A stretch of DNA of 38,287 nt. It comes from an uncultured Pirellula sp. GTDB taxonomy: Bacteria > Planctomycetota > Planctomycetia > Pirellulales > Pirellulaceae. The position numbers were made by a program, and so were the translations under genes. Numbering within the stretch: the stretch's first letter is position 1; each line of letters opens with the position of its first letter. Where the stretch lies: the NCBI GenBank assembly GCA_903820735.1, contig CAIJIZ010000174.1, positions 1 to 38,287 of the forward strand, written 5' to 3'. The notes under the pieces are model-generated. The model saw only the letters and a list, made by a program, of their open reading frames with translations. It did no database searches and was not told where the DNA came from. Shown here one piece after another: positions 24,348 to 34,256 of this stretch.

Positions 24348-24421
24348 GTCGATGCTAAAAAAAATCAACGCATCGCGAAACGATAACAAACACGAAACCT
24401 AACACACCACCAACCTCATCA

Positions 24422-24877
24422 ATGCAAACCATGAAGAACCGACTCCTTTCCACACTGATCCTCTGCCTTCCACTCCTAGCCATCACAACAACCTCAGGGT
24501 GCGGTGGCAGAAGCCTTCCAAAAACCGTTCCAGCCGAAGGTGTCGTAACACTCGATGGGAATCCAGTGGCCGACGCCACCCTTACCTTCATCTCCGAGTC
24601 ACACATCTACCACTCGACTGGTAACACCAACGCGGAAGGCAAATTCGCAATGCGTGCCTTCCCAGAGAAAACCGGAGCGGTACCAGGAAGCTATAAAGTT
24701 GAGATTTCGAAATCGGTTCAAGGCACCGCATCGAGCACCAACCCAGATGAACCGGTAACTCTCAACCTTCGCAACGAACTTCCTGGCAAATACGCAAGTA
24801 TGGTCACCTCAGGACTCACCGCCAGCGTCTCGGAAGAAGGCTCCAAGGATATGAAATTCGAGCTTAGCTCGAAGTAA
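24422..24877 (+). CDS. Small secreted lipoprotein with a transthyretin-like domain
   Basis: A 151-residue exported protein. Signal peptide MKNRLLSTLILCLPLLAITTTSGC has a lipobox-like TSGC, so lipidation by Lgt at the Cys is likely. The mature part is a carboxypeptidase-regulatory/transthyretin-like beta-sandwich: AEGVVTLDGNPVADATLTFISES, TNAEGKFAMRAFPEKTGAVPGSYKVEISK, and a C-terminal strand. Such proteins commonly sit next to DUF1559 genes in planctomycetes; their function is not established. The start at ATG 24422 or 24431 is not resolved. It lies about 140 bases after the DUF1559 gene, beyond a strong terminator, so it probably has its own promoter. Confidence 0.88.
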   Translation: MQTMKNRLLSTLILCLPLLAITTTSGCGGRSLPKTVPAEGVVTLDGNPVADATLTFISESHIYHSTGNTNAEGKFAMRAFPEKTGAVPGSYKVEISKSVQGTASSTNPDEPVTLNLRNELPGKYASMVTSGLTASVSEEGSKDMKFELSSK

Positions 24878-24964
24878 ATTCGCACCGAGAACTTGCCAAC
24901 TGGTAAAGGTAAGCAAGTTGCTCAAATCGCTGCCGGTTGCACCTCCGGCATTAGGTCTCTGCGT

Positions 24965-24988
24965 AAGATGGGGCTCCGACCCCGTCTT
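24965..24988 (+). terminator. Hairpin between converging lipoprotein and methyltransferase genes
   Basis: AAGATGGGG (24965-24973) and CCCCGTCTT (24980-24988) pair over nine positions with one G-T wobble, with loop CTCCGA, followed by TGG. It lies in the gap between two converging genes, where it could end the plus-strand transcript. The T-tract is short. Confidence 0.5.
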
Positions 24989-25070
24989 TGGAAATCACCG
25001 TATCCCGCCCCCCTGACCACAGGGCTTGTTGATTTGTCTCAGGCTACCGCCCCAGAAATGCCACAACGCA

Positions 25071-25871
25071 TTAACGGACCACATTTAGGGACCGCTGTCG
25101 GTACGCTTCGTAAAGTATCAATGTACCGGCCATCGCTACATTCAATGACTCTACCCCCCGAACCATCGGAATGGAAATCGCCCTATCGGCTTTCGCAATG
25201 AACTCTCTGCGAACACCACCCCCCTCATTGCCGACCACCAGTAACGTAGGCTTGGTCAAGTCAGCCTTCCAATACGATTCACCTTCCATGCTTGCCACCA
25301 AAACTTGGACTTTTGCCCCCTTCGCCGAATCGATCATTCGCGATAAATCAACACGCCTCGGCGGCCGTCGAAACCACTGACCTGCTGTACTGCGCAGTAG
25401 TTTTGGCTGCATGGGATGAACGGAATCCCCACTCAAGAACAATCCGTCTCCCCCTACCGCCACAATCGAACGCAACAACGTCCCGACATTCCCCGGGTCT
25501 TGGACCGCGTCGGTAGCAACCCCCAAAAACGCAGCCGAATCAAAACTGAAATCCCCAATCGCCGAAGCATCCACGCCGACAATCCCCGCTACACCATCGG
25601 GATGCTCAGTCGTCACCGCCTGTGCTAACCATGACTCCGGAACCATGTAACAAGCGCCAACATTCTCCGAAAGCATTCGGTAATGCCGGCCAAACCAAGC
25701 TTCGGTGCAACAAATTGTTTCAACCGACCAACCACATGCAATCGCTTCGCTTATCGCATGCGTTCCCTCCACGAGAAAGCAATTCTGCTCCTTCGCTACG
25801 CGATGCAATCTCTTGAGTCGCTTCAGCAACGGATGGCTTAAACTATGGATTGCTTGAGGTCTCACCCTCAC
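25071..25871 (-). CDS. TrmH/SpoU-family RNA 2'-O-methyltransferase
   Basis: SPOUT methyltransferases of this type methylate ribose 2'-OH groups in tRNA or rRNA using SAM. The 266-residue protein has the N-terminal substrate-binding segment (SHPLLKRLKRLHRVAKEQNCFLVEGTHAISEAI) and the trefoil-knot motifs: 1, DAVQDPGNVGTLLRSIVAVGGDGLFLSG; 2, LVVGNEGGGVRREF; 3, ISIPMVRGVESLNVAMAGTLILYEAYRQ. The target nucleotide cannot be told from sequence. The start is GTG 25871 (or GTG 25865), overlapping the SCO1 gene by about 29 bases in a different frame, which implies coupled translation. Confidence 0.92.
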   Translation of the reverse strand: MRVRPQAIHSLSHPLLKRLKRLHRVAKEQNCFLVEGTHAISEAIACGWSVETICCTEAWFGRHYRMLSENVGACYMVPESWLAQAVTTEHPDGVAGIVGVDASAIGDFSFDSAAFLGVATDAVQDPGNVGTLLRSIVAVGGDGLFLSGDSVHPMQPKLLRSTAGQWFRRPPRRVDLSRMIDSAKGAKVQVLVASMEGESYWKADLTKPTLLVVGNEGGGVRREFIAKADRAISIPMVRGVESLNVAMAGTLILYEAYRQRSLNVVR

Positions 25872-26670
25872 CCCCGGTCTTGCGCCCCACCGCTAAAAGC
25901 TCTTCTATGTGCTTGACCAACAATTCACGCTCTTCTTCGTCTTGCCAAACATAAGACCCAACTAAATCGCCCTGCGCATCGACCAAACAAAAACGGTCTG
26001 GATGCCCCCTGCGTTCAACCCCTGGCAAGAAGAACATTTCGGTTCCAACTCGGATGATATCATCGAGCTTTCCTGTCAAAAACAACCACTGCTTGGGATC
26101 CGCATTAAAGCTATCTGCATACTTTGCTAAAACTTCCGGCGTATCCACCTCCGGATCCACCGAGATACTCACCAAACGAATCGGCTGTCCTTTGAATTTA
26201 CCTTGAAGCAACCGCATCTCACTACTCTGTCTCTTGCAAGTACCAGGACAGGTAGAGAAAAAGAAACAGACAACATACGGCTGACCCTTGAGCTCCTCGG
26301 ATCGCACCATAGCACCGCTTCGCTCCATCAATTCAAAAGCTCGCGTCCAATTCGGCTCTTGCTTTGCCGCATCTCTAAGCTGCGCTAACTGCCGACGATT
26401 ACCGGGATCTCTCTCCTGGATCACCTCGGATCCTTCCCCCTGCGCATCTTCCTCGTTTCGCGCTACAGCCCCCCCGCTTTGCTCACCTGATCCGTGCCCC
26501 CCAGGTCCGTGCAACAAAATCCCCATCGATTCCTCGGACTGATTCTCCTCGACCGGTTGCTTCCATAAAGACTTACGAATCGAATGCGTTGCCAATGCGG
26601 CAATTGTCCCAAGGACTAACCCCAAGGCGATTCCAAGAAACCGAAAGCCCCTTTGATTTACATTAAGCAT
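25843..26670 (-). CDS. SCO1/SenC family protein
   Basis: SCO proteins are thioredoxin-fold copper chaperones or thiol reductases for the CuA site of cytochrome oxidase. Starting at ATG 26670 (MLNVNQRGFRFLG), the protein has an N-terminal membrane anchor (FLGIALGLVLGTIAALATHSI), a Gly/Glu-rich linker, and the SCO domain. The copper/thiol motif is FFFSTCPGTCKRQ (CxxxC), with VSISVDPEVDTPEVLAKYA and the conserved His in GHPDRFCLVDAQG. It should face the periplasm. The start overlaps the stop of the ABC-2 permease gene by 8 bases. No oxidase subunit is in the window, but a di-haem cytochrome gene lies three genes upstream, so a respiratory role is likely. Confidence 0.93.
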   Translation of the reverse strand: MLNVNQRGFRFLGIALGLVLGTIAALATHSIRKSLWKQPVEENQSEESMGILLHGPGGHGSGEQSGGAVARNEEDAQGEGSEVIQERDPGNRRQLAQLRDAAKQEPNWTRAFELMERSGAMVRSEELKGQPYVVCFFFSTCPGTCKRQSSEMRLLQGKFKGQPIRLVSISVDPEVDTPEVLAKYADSFNADPKQWLFLTGKLDDIIRVGTEMFFLPGVERRGHPDRFCLVDAQGDLVGSYVWQDEEERELLVKHIEELLAVGRKTGGEGETSSNP

Positions 26671-27511
26671 ATTCACCCCGCTGCCTTTTATTGACCAACC
26701 AAGTCGAAACAATCAGTGTGAAGAGAGCGAATACGCATGTCCAAAACCAGCATGCTCCAACACTTGGTACCCAATGCCCAACCGCTCCAACCTGCGCTCC
26801 CCCCGATTCACTTACCGCACTCAGATGCCGAATTCCTGCAACCATATAGCTCATCGGATTCCATTGCATCAAGCCTTGTATGACCCGTTGTCCGATAGGC
26901 ATTTGAGAAGTCGAAGCCGGGATCGGAAAAAACGCGCCGCTAAGCATCCACATCGGCAGCATCACCATATTCATCGCCGCATGATAGCCTTGTGTGCTAT
27001 CCATCGGCCAAGCGAAACATACCCCCATGGCTGTGATACCTAAAGCGGCAATCGCAAGGAACCCAAGCAACCCTAACAGATGCCACCCGAAGGGTAACAT
27101 CCCTACCGCCAACGCCAAAAGCACAAATATCAACGCTTGTGCCAACGCAATCGCAGCCCCACCGATGCCCTTCCCGATCGCGATCGCCCAACGTGGAGCT
27201 GGAGCGACTAACACCCCTTGCAAGAATCCTTCACGACGATCCTCAATGATCGAAATTGTCGAAAAGATAGAAGTAAAGAGCAAGATTAGCGCAACGGTAC
27301 CCGCCACGTAATACCCCATAAAACTCTCGCCTGCCCCACCTCCCCGAAACGCTTGATGAAACCCCGTACCGAATAGCAACCAAAACAAAATTGGCTGACC
27401 AAGCGCCGCGATCACCCGAAATGGCTGCCTGAAGAAACGGATCCACTCCCGTTTAGCCAATACCCAAGCTACCCTCAAGCCATCAGCCCCGCCTTCACTA
27501 CGATCGTTCAT
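26663..27511 (-). CDS. ABC-2 type transporter permease
   Basis: A 282-residue inner-membrane permease of the NodJ/DrrB type. A short cytoplasmic N-terminus (LAKREWIRFFRQPFRVIAAL) precedes six hydrophobic segments. The family segment FSTISIIEDRREGFLQGVLVAPAPRWAIAIGKGIGGA is clear, as is the later MLPMWMLSGAFFPI...LMQWNPMSYMVAGIRH. Its partner ATPase is not adjacent. The gene overlaps the SCO1 gene by 8 bases, so it may take part in cytochrome oxidase maturation or copper handling; that is inferred from position. Confidence 0.92.
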   Translation of the reverse strand: MNDRSEGGADGLRVAWVLAKREWIRFFRQPFRVIAALGQPILFWLLFGTGFHQAFRGGGAGESFMGYYVAGTVALILLFTSIFSTISIIEDRREGFLQGVLVAPAPRWAIAIGKGIGGAAIALAQALIFVLLALAVGMLPFGWHLLGLLGFLAIAALGITAMGVCFAWPMDSTQGYHAAMNMVMLPMWMLSGAFFPIPASTSQMPIGQRVIQGLMQWNPMSYMVAGIRHLSAVSESGGAQVGAVGHWVPSVGACWFWTCVFALFTLIVSTWLVNKRQRGEYA

Positions 27512-27550
27512 GCATTTTCCCTGTTTGTGGATTCTAGATGCGGGACTGGC

Positions 27551-28183
27551 TCAAGCAAACGAACTCATTCCGGAACGGAAAGCTTGCATTTCGACTCGCA
27601 ATCCTTGAAGGCCACGTTTCAGCAATCCCGCTACCGCCATCTCAGACTTTTTCATCCGGTCAGAAATCTCTTTCAGCGACATTCCTTCCAAGTACCTCAT
27701 CCGGATCGCATCTCGCTGCGTTTCGGGTAATTGCTCGAGGCATGCCGCCAAAATAGCCGCAGCCTCACTTCTCATCAGTCGCTGGCTAGGAGTTGAAGCA
27801 TCGGATGGAACCAAATACTCCATTTCCATCGAACTCGCTCCGCTCGCCGCACCTTTACGGATATTCACCTCGCGTTTCGCAGACCTCTTTTGAGTCGCAA
27901 GATGCTCTTGGTGTGCCGTCGCGATGTTATTGCGCAGGATGTTCCGCAACCAAGCTAAAAAAGATTCGATCGACTCACCGCGAAATTGATGAAAGTCTCG
28001 CGATGCTTCTAAGTAAGTCGCTTGCACAACATCGCCAAAGTCCATCCGACCCTGCAAACGTTCGTCAAGCAATCTCTGCGCAATGACATTCAAATACGGT
28101 CGGAATCGATCAAGCAATTCTCCCTTCGATTGCAAGTCTCCCCTCTTGGCTGCATCAAGCTTTAATCGCGAGTCGAACACCAT
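27551..28183 (-). CDS. ECF-type RNA polymerase sigma factor
   Basis: A 210-residue sigma factor with regions 2 and 4 only. Region 2 is LLDRFRPYLNVIAQRLL...MDFGDVVQATYLEASRDFHQFRG..SFLAWLRNILRNNIA; region 4 is LPETQRDAIRMRYLEGMSLKEISDRMKKSEMAVAGLLKRGLQGLR. The form is typical of the expanded planctomycete ECF groups. No anti-sigma factor with a zinc motif or membrane anchor is adjacent. It lies 29 bases downstream of the di-haem lipoprotein gene and 40 bases upstream of the permease/SCO1 pair, so it may be cotranscribed with these respiratory genes. Confidence 0.94.
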   Translation of the reverse strand: MVFDSRLKLDAAKRGDLQSKGELLDRFRPYLNVIAQRLLDERLQGRMDFGDVVQATYLEASRDFHQFRGESIESFLAWLRNILRNNIATAHQEHLATQKRSAKREVNIRKGAASGASSMEMEYLVPSDASTPSQRLMRSEAAAILAACLEQLPETQRDAIRMRYLEGMSLKEISDRMKKSEMAVAGLLKRGLQGLRVEMQAFRSGMSSFA

Positions 28184-28211
28184 GTGGGAACCCTACCATC
28201 AAAGGTACTGT

Positions 28212-29522
28212 TTATAAAGAGCTCACCGTCGGTGAATCTTGGCTACTCGATACAGGTTTCGGTGGAACTTGAGCAATCGACAACACATAGTTGACCAAAT
28301 GCCATAAATCATCTTCCTGAAGCCCCGGCTCATCGCTCGATTGAGCGATCGAAGCTGCCGGCATCGGGCTACCAGCAATCCCATAACGAATCCTTCGATA
28401 GATATCGATCGGATTGCGTCCACCTCGCAAATGCCCTTCGACAATGTTTCTTGGCTTGAGCGTCTGCGGCTTCATACCACCTCGAGCCATAAGCGGAATC
28501 AACGCATCAGTATCTGTCGGCTGCAATCCAATCTTGGTTGTCCACTCCTTCGTCCAGTCATCATAGTCGGGCAACTGACCTCCCTTGCCGTCGGCTTGCA
28601 CCCCATGGCACTTCGAACAAGCTGCCGATTCTTGTGCGAAGAGCTCCTTCCCCTTGGCAATCGATGCGAGCAACTGGTCTTTGTTCTCGTCGGTCTGAGA
28701 TCCAACCAAAGGAAAATCTGGCAATGGAAAATCATCCTTGGCGTCTTCAGCACCAACCCAACGATCCGCAATTTGGGTCAACAATTCCGCTGCGGCGGAT
28801 TGCTGTTCCTCTCGAACCTTGGCGTCACCCGAAACGTCATACAAACGCTCTCCAGGTGCATCAATCGCCGCTGTTTGCAAAAGCTTCCGTTCAAATTCAC
28901 CGCGAATGCTCAAGAAGACCACGTAATCGACCAAAGCCCCGATCTCTTGATCGGAAAGCTTGTCGAAAATTGGCATCTGGCTTCCAGACAACCCCTCTCG
29001 AAGCACCCTTGCCAAATCTTCCTTCAAGGGTTTCGCACCTCTCGAAGTCGACTTGAATTTGAAAATCCCAGCGCGAAAATCACGTGGATACGGGTCCTGG
29101 CTGGCTGCCACCGGCCCGCGTCCCTGCCCACTGAGCCCGTGGCACGATGCACACTGCTGCACCACATACAACCCCGGCTTACCCGCACTCCCGGCCGCTA
29201 ATTGCAGATTCTCTTCCGAAATCAAATCGGAATAATCTCCCTCTTTAAGTGCCGCAGGAAGCATCGGGGCATCGACCGTCCCGAACCACTCAGCGAGAAG
29301 CGCTTTCGTGTCCGATAGCGGTTGAGCCATCTCGGTCTCTTGGCTGATCTCCATCGAATGAGCAAACAAATAATTCGGCTCATGCATGCTTGCAAGAGGA
29401 TTCGGTTCACGACATCCCGCCGCACAACCTATTAACCCGAGCAGGGTTAGACCGGCTGCGAAAGCTCTTCTGCTCATCGATGCAGATACTTTGTTTTCGT
29501 GATTCAATCTTGGATAGCTCAT
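28212..29522 (-). CDS. Di-haem cytochrome c lipoprotein
   Basis: A 436-residue exported protein with two class I cytochrome c domains. Haem sites are CASCHG (first domain, with later IFDKLSDQEIGALVDYVVFLS) and CSKCHG (second domain, ending DEPGLQEDDLWHLVNYVLSI). Likely axial Met residues are in GSQMPIFD and GSPMPAAS. The N-terminus has a lipobox (LTLLGLIGCAAGC), so it should be anchored in the membrane. ATG 29477 (MSRRAFAAG...) gives a more ordinary signal peptide than ATG 29522 and may be the true start. It probably carries electrons in respiration; SCO1 lies three genes downstream on the same strand. Confidence 0.92.
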   Translation of the reverse strand: MSYPRLNHENKVSASMSRRAFAAGLTLLGLIGCAAGCREPNPLASMHEPNYLFAHSMEISQETEMAQPLSDTKALLAEWFGTVDAPMLPAALKEGDYSDLISEENLQLAAGSAGKPGLYVVQQCASCHGLSGQGRGPVAASQDPYPRDFRAGIFKFKSTSRGAKPLKEDLARVLREGLSGSQMPIFDKLSDQEIGALVDYVVFLSIRGEFERKLLQTAAIDAPGERLYDVSGDAKVREEQQSAAAELLTQIADRWVGAEDAKDDFPLPDFPLVGSQTDENKDQLLASIAKGKELFAQESAACSKCHGVQADGKGGQLPDYDDWTKEWTTKIGLQPTDTDALIPLMARGGMKPQTLKPRNIVEGHLRGGRNPIDIYRRIRYGIAGSPMPAASIAQSSDEPGLQEDDLWHLVNYVLSIAQVPPKPVSSSQDSPTVSSL

Positions 29523-29628
29523 GCGACTTCAATTGGTTAGTGAGTTGGGACAGGAGAAGCAGCCTGCACTTCTCCGGTAGTCTGACAAGTAGTTTGAAAG
29601 TAGCCCAATAGGATACTAAAACGTATTC

Positions 29629-30390
29629 CTACTTCTTCAATTCGCGGATCTCGATGTTTCGCCACCGCACGTCAAAAGGACCTTGATCAGCCCCAATACC
29701 GTGTACTTGCAGTCCAATGAATCCATTCTCATGCGAAAGCTCATCGGTGATATCCTCGATCAACTTCCCATTAATCCACGTTTGTATCTGCTTGCCCTTG
29801 GCTCGAATGTGGTACTGATTCCATTCGTTGTTCTTGAAATTCGAATGCACAGGCTGAGTCGGGGAAATCCAGTTCCTGCCCGTAGCCTCTCCGTAAACAT
29901 AACCAGCCTCACCTGGACCTGCTTCAATCTCGACCTGAGGACCGTGGACACGACCATTGTCCTTCTCCGGAACACTCTTCGAGCGAATCTGAACTCCAGA
30001 GTTCAGATCATTGTGAACCTTCACTTCAAACCTCAGCTCGAAATCCGAATAGTCCTTGGTCGTACAAAGAAACGAGTTTGGACTGAACTTGGAAGTCGTA
30101 CCGTGAATGCTCTCGCCATCGATTCGGTACACTGCCCAACCATTCTTTTGCTGCCAGCCTGAAAGGTCTTTTCCATTGAACAACGACTGCCATCCATCCC
30201 CACTTGGAACAGGTAATCCATCGGGATGCTCGTGCCTTACAACCTTTGCTCCAGCATCCTTCGCATCTTGGGCTCGAAGGCTTTGGTCAATGCAAGTACC
30301 GCCACAAATACCGAACGCTAACCCAGCCGATAGAACACCGGAGAAGAACGAGCGAGTTAAGAACAGTTTAGAAAGTGCCAATCGACGCAT
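29629..30390 (-). CDS. Secreted DUF1080 (3-keto-disaccharide hydrolase) protein
   Basis: DUF1080 proteins have a concanavalin/laminin-like beta-sandwich; some act on 3-keto-glycosides. They are very numerous in planctomycetes. The 253-residue precursor has an N-terminal signal (LFLTRSFFSGVLSAGLAFGICGG), then the domain: GDGWQSLFNGKDLSGWQQKNGWAVYRIDGESIHGT, DFELRFEVKVHNDLNSGVQIRS, GPQVEIEAGPGEAGYVYGEATG, WNQYHIRAKGKQIQTWINGKLIEDITD and GFIGLQVHG...VRWRNIEIREL. It should act outside the cytoplasm. It is divergent from hemB across about 160 bases. Confidence 0.93.
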   Translation of the reverse strand: MRRLALSKLFLTRSFFSGVLSAGLAFGICGGTCIDQSLRAQDAKDAGAKVVRHEHPDGLPVPSGDGWQSLFNGKDLSGWQQKNGWAVYRIDGESIHGTTSKFSPNSFLCTTKDYSDFELRFEVKVHNDLNSGVQIRSKSVPEKDNGRVHGPQVEIEAGPGEAGYVYGEATGRNWISPTQPVHSNFKNNEWNQYHIRAKGKQIQTWINGKLIEDITDELSHENGFIGLQVHGIGADQGPFDVRWRNIEIRELKK

Positions 30391-30455
30391 GGGAAATGTC
30401 CTCGGAGAGCAAAACTTGGAAAGGATACCTCGTTGAATTTTAGCCTGATCGCTAG

Positions 30456-31562
<1,107 letters not shown>

Positions 31563-31637
31563 TCGTTACGCACAACCCAAAAACTAGCGCTACACACCGA
31601 AGCAAGAGAAACGTAAAACGAGTCGTCCGGCTTGCAA

Positions 31638-32420
31638 TTACTCTACTGAAGTTTGCAAAACTCGATCGATCAGCCTCGCAGCACCTTCAATGGACTCGTA
31701 GGAAATTGTGTGTGGTCCGTTGAATTCGATGTAATCGACACTCATCGACTCGGATTCGAGAAACCCTCTGAGCGCTCGCCCTGTGGATATCGGCAAGATC
31801 ATGTCTTGCGTTCCGTGACTTTGAAACACATCTAAACCGCCATGACGTCCGGCCAAGGCCGCATGCCAATCCGATTCGCAAATCAAAGCACCAGACCAAA
31901 GGATTAACCCTCGAAGCTTGCTTGAATCGAAAGCGCCCGCAGCCTGCACGGCCAACATCGCCCCTTGAGAAAATCCACCTAGCACCACCGTCGCGCTCTC
32001 CCACTGCTTCTCACTCAAACAATGCGCTATGCAGCTTTGCAACGCAACCGAAGCTTCTGCAATCCCCTCGGGAACCTCATCGCGCATCTCGTCGAAACTC
32101 GCCGCCGCAGTCAGCTCGGCCAGCCGCGCCATGTTGATACGCCACCAAGCCCTCGGCCCCTCGACCCCAAAGTCCTCGGACATATCCAAAAGGCCTTCCG
32201 GAAACAAAAACGCCGGCGCAGAAGCTTCCGCAGGGGACTCGCCCGCAAGAATTGGAACCAATTCTTCAGCAAGATTCACTAAGTCGCTACCAGGTGCTCC
32301 AAACCCATGACAAAGCACTACCAGCGACTTTGGGCTCCCCGCTCGAGGCGAAATCACGATGCAATCAAGCCCGCCGAGCCGGCCCCTCTCGAGCATCCAA
32401 CTCTCCGCATCAAACTTCAT
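31638..32420 (-). CDS. Carboxylesterase/phospholipase-type alpha/beta hydrolase
   Basis: A serine hydrolase of the acyl-protein thioesterase/carboxylesterase 2 type, 260 residues from ATG 32420 (MKFDAESWMLERG), with GGATGGA upstream; the track start at 32435 is TTG. The fold begins LVVLCHGFGAPGSDLVNLAEELVP (oxyanion loop). The nucleophile elbow is GGFSQGAM; the Asp is in SHGTQDMILPIS and the His in GPHTIS. No signal peptide is seen, so it is probably cytosolic. The substrate is unknown. It converges on hemB and lies about 90 bases after a small membrane-protein gene. Confidence 0.9.
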   Translation of the reverse strand: MKFDAESWMLERGRLGGLDCIVISPRAGSPKSLVVLCHGFGAPGSDLVNLAEELVPILAGESPAEASAPAFLFPEGLLDMSEDFGVEGPRAWWRINMARLAELTAAASFDEMRDEVPEGIAEASVALQSCIAHCLSEKQWESATVVLGGFSQGAMLAVQAAGAFDSSKLRGLILWSGALICESDWHAALAGRHGGLDVFQSHGTQDMILPISTGRALRGFLESESMSVDYIEFNGPHTISYESIEGAARLIDRVLQTSVE

Positions 32421-32507
32421 CGCGATTCCATCCAAAAGAATACAAAAGGACTCGGAACTCTCTTAATCAGACATCAGTCCAACTGGGACAATGTTCCGAC
32501 TGAAGCA

Positions 32508-32705
32508 TTACTTGAGATCTTTCAGGGAGACCCAAGCTAAATAGCCCAACAACCCTGCACAAATGATGAACACAATGTCCATCAAAAGACTTGGGTACGA
32601 AAAGATTCCGCCCCCTCCGGTAAAGGACATGATCAAGTCCGCAAGGAACAGCAAAAGTACCAGTCCAGCGACGACGAGTCCAGATAAACACAACAGTCTG
32701 GGCAT
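32508..32705 (-). CDS. Small two-helix membrane protein
   Basis: A 65-residue protein from ATG 32705; the track adds one TTG codon. The first hydrophobic segment (LLCLSGLVVAGLVLLLFLADLIM) and the second (LLMDIVFIICAGLLGYLAWVSL) flank a Gly-rich loop (SFTGGGGIFSYPS) that may lie outside. It ends in LKDLK. Nothing identifies its function. Its 5' leader holds a 17-bp tandem duplication. Confidence 0.6.
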   Translation of the reverse strand: MPRLLCLSGLVVAGLVLLLFLADLIMSFTGGGGIFSYPSLLMDIVFIICAGLLGYLAWVSLKDLK

Positions 32706-32712
32706 CAAATAC

Positions 32713-32746
32713 CTCGTTGCTCTACGGGGCTCGTTGCTCTACGAGG
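32713..32746. repeat. 17-bp tandem duplication in a 5' leader
   Basis: CTCGTTGCTCTACGGGG (32713-32729) is followed directly by CTCGTTGCTCTACGAGG (one mismatch), just upstream of the ATG at 32705 on the minus strand. Confidence 0.85.
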
Positions 32747-32951
32747 CCACCATCAAACTCCTAACAATGAAAAACATTCCTTCCATTGAGACCGGCTAGT
32801 ATAGTTGAAGTTTTCCGACTGTCATCTATCCCTTACAACTACAGGGGGTTTTCCCCGAAAACTCTCCGATAAAACAAAGCATCCACACGAAACTTTGTCA
32901 TAACCGGAACCTCTGCACCATCACAATCCACAGCGAACAACCGGAAATTGG

Positions 32952-34256
32952 TTGGCTTTGGCAGCGAACGGACCCCCAAACGTGAACCGAATCCCAGCCA
33001 TCCCACCGACACCCGCTCCTCCCACCTGGCCAACGCAAACCACTAAGCCAACCCAAACTTGGGATTCGTTTCGACAGCAGATGCCCATCTGCCAACGCTG
33101 GGCCTACTTCGATCACGCCGCCGTCGGCCCAATTCCTCAAAAGGCCGCCAACGCCTTAAGCCTCTTCGCACAACAAGCGTCCCTCGAAGGGGACTTCCAC
33201 TGGCCCTCCTGGTCAGCCTCCGCAAATGAAACGCGAAAGTTTGCGGCAGAACTCCTTCACGCTTCCAAAGAAGAAATCGCCCTGGTTTCGAACACAACCC
33301 TCGGAATCCACACCATCGCATTGGCTTATCCGTTCAAACCATCCGATAGCGTCGTCATTTTAAAGAACGAGTTTCCCAGCAACCAAATTCCATGGCTCAA
33401 CCTGCGAACTGCCGGAGTTGACGTTCGCATCGTCGAACCAAATCCCGATGGCTCGATTTGCATCGACCGAGTACTCGATGCCATCGACTCAACAACCCGA
33501 CTCGTTGCTATCAGCTGGGTCGGGTACGCCACCGGCTTTCGAATCGACCTAGCTTCGCTCGTCGAGCAAATCCACCTCCGAGGTGCCGAAGTCTTCCTCG
33601 ACGCGATTCAAGGTCTTGGTGTCTTTCCCCTAAACGTCTCCGATATTCCTGTCGATTATCTTGCTGCCGATGGCCATAAATGGCTGCTCGGCCCCGAAGG
33701 TGCCGGCATCCTCTTCATCCAAAAAAACCACTTGAACAAACTCGGACCTGCTCTCTGCGGGTGGAACTCCTTGCAAGCAAGTCATGAATTTCGAATGGAA
33801 GGAAAAGGTCTCAAAGATTCCGCAGCGCGATACGAAGGTGGCTCACTAAACCACGTCGGTTTCGCCGCCCTCAAGGAAAGCCTGTCCTTGCTCCTAGAAC
33901 ACGGATGCCACGATCCCGCTAGCGGCTTTGCCGAACGCATCCTGCACCTGACGAACTACGCCCGCGAACGCCTGAGGACTGCCGGAGCCTCGTTTCCTTG
34001 GTTTACCCCCCAAGCTCCTGAAAAACTAACAAGCAACGCTAGCGGAATTCTTTCATTCGATTTCCCAGATCAAAATCCTCAACTACTTCGCAAAGCCCTC
34101 ATCGACGCGGGCATCATCCTAAGCGTCCGACATGGAAGCCTACGTATTGCCATCCATGCTTACAATATCGAGCAAGAAATCGACCACTTGGTCGACTCGA
34201 TCGCTTCCATCATCAGGCCAACGAGTATCCACTTCTCACCAAATCCACAACCATGA
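32952..34256 (+). CDS. Class V aminotransferase (cysteine desulfurase-like fold)
   Basis: A PLP enzyme of the NifS/CsdA/isopenicillin N epimerase superfamily. Landmarks are WAYFDHAAVGPIP, EEIALVSNTTLGIHTIA, the PLP-binding Asp in VFLDAIQGLGVFPL (usually DGAQ/DAIQ), the Schiff-base Lys in LAADGHKWLLGPEGAG, and RYEGGSLNHVGFAALKESL. A C-terminal domain follows with GIILSVRHGSLRIAIHAYN. The usual active-site Cys loop of group II desulfurases is not obvious, so the reaction is unassigned. Start: TTG 32952 (GGAAATTGG before it) or GTG 32982; the first 40 residues are Pro/Thr-rich and uncertain. Its stop overlaps the kinase start (ATGA). Confidence 0.9.
   Translation: MALAANGPPNVNRIPAIPPTPAPPTWPTQTTKPTQTWDSFRQQMPICQRWAYFDHAAVGPIPQKAANALSLFAQQASLEGDFHWPSWSASANETRKFAAELLHASKEEIALVSNTTLGIHTIALAYPFKPSDSVVILKNEFPSNQIPWLNLRTAGVDVRIVEPNPDGSICIDRVLDAIDSTTRLVAISWVGYATGFRIDLASLVEQIHLRGAEVFLDAIQGLGVFPLNVSDIPVDYLAADGHKWLLGPEGAGILFIQKNHLNKLGPALCGWNSLQASHEFRMEGKGLKDSAARYEGGSLNHVGFAALKESLSLLLEHGCHDPASGFAERILHLTNYARERLRTAGASFPWFTPQAPEKLTSNASGILSFDFPDQNPQLLRKALIDAGIILSVRHGSLRIAIHAYNIEQEIDHLVDSIASIIRPTSIHFSPNPQP

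Noticed and set aside
24893-25201. Plus-strand 102-aa ORF after the lipoprotein
   Set aside because: It runs through the hairpin and into the antisense of the methyltransferase gene; no ribosome site or recognisable domain.
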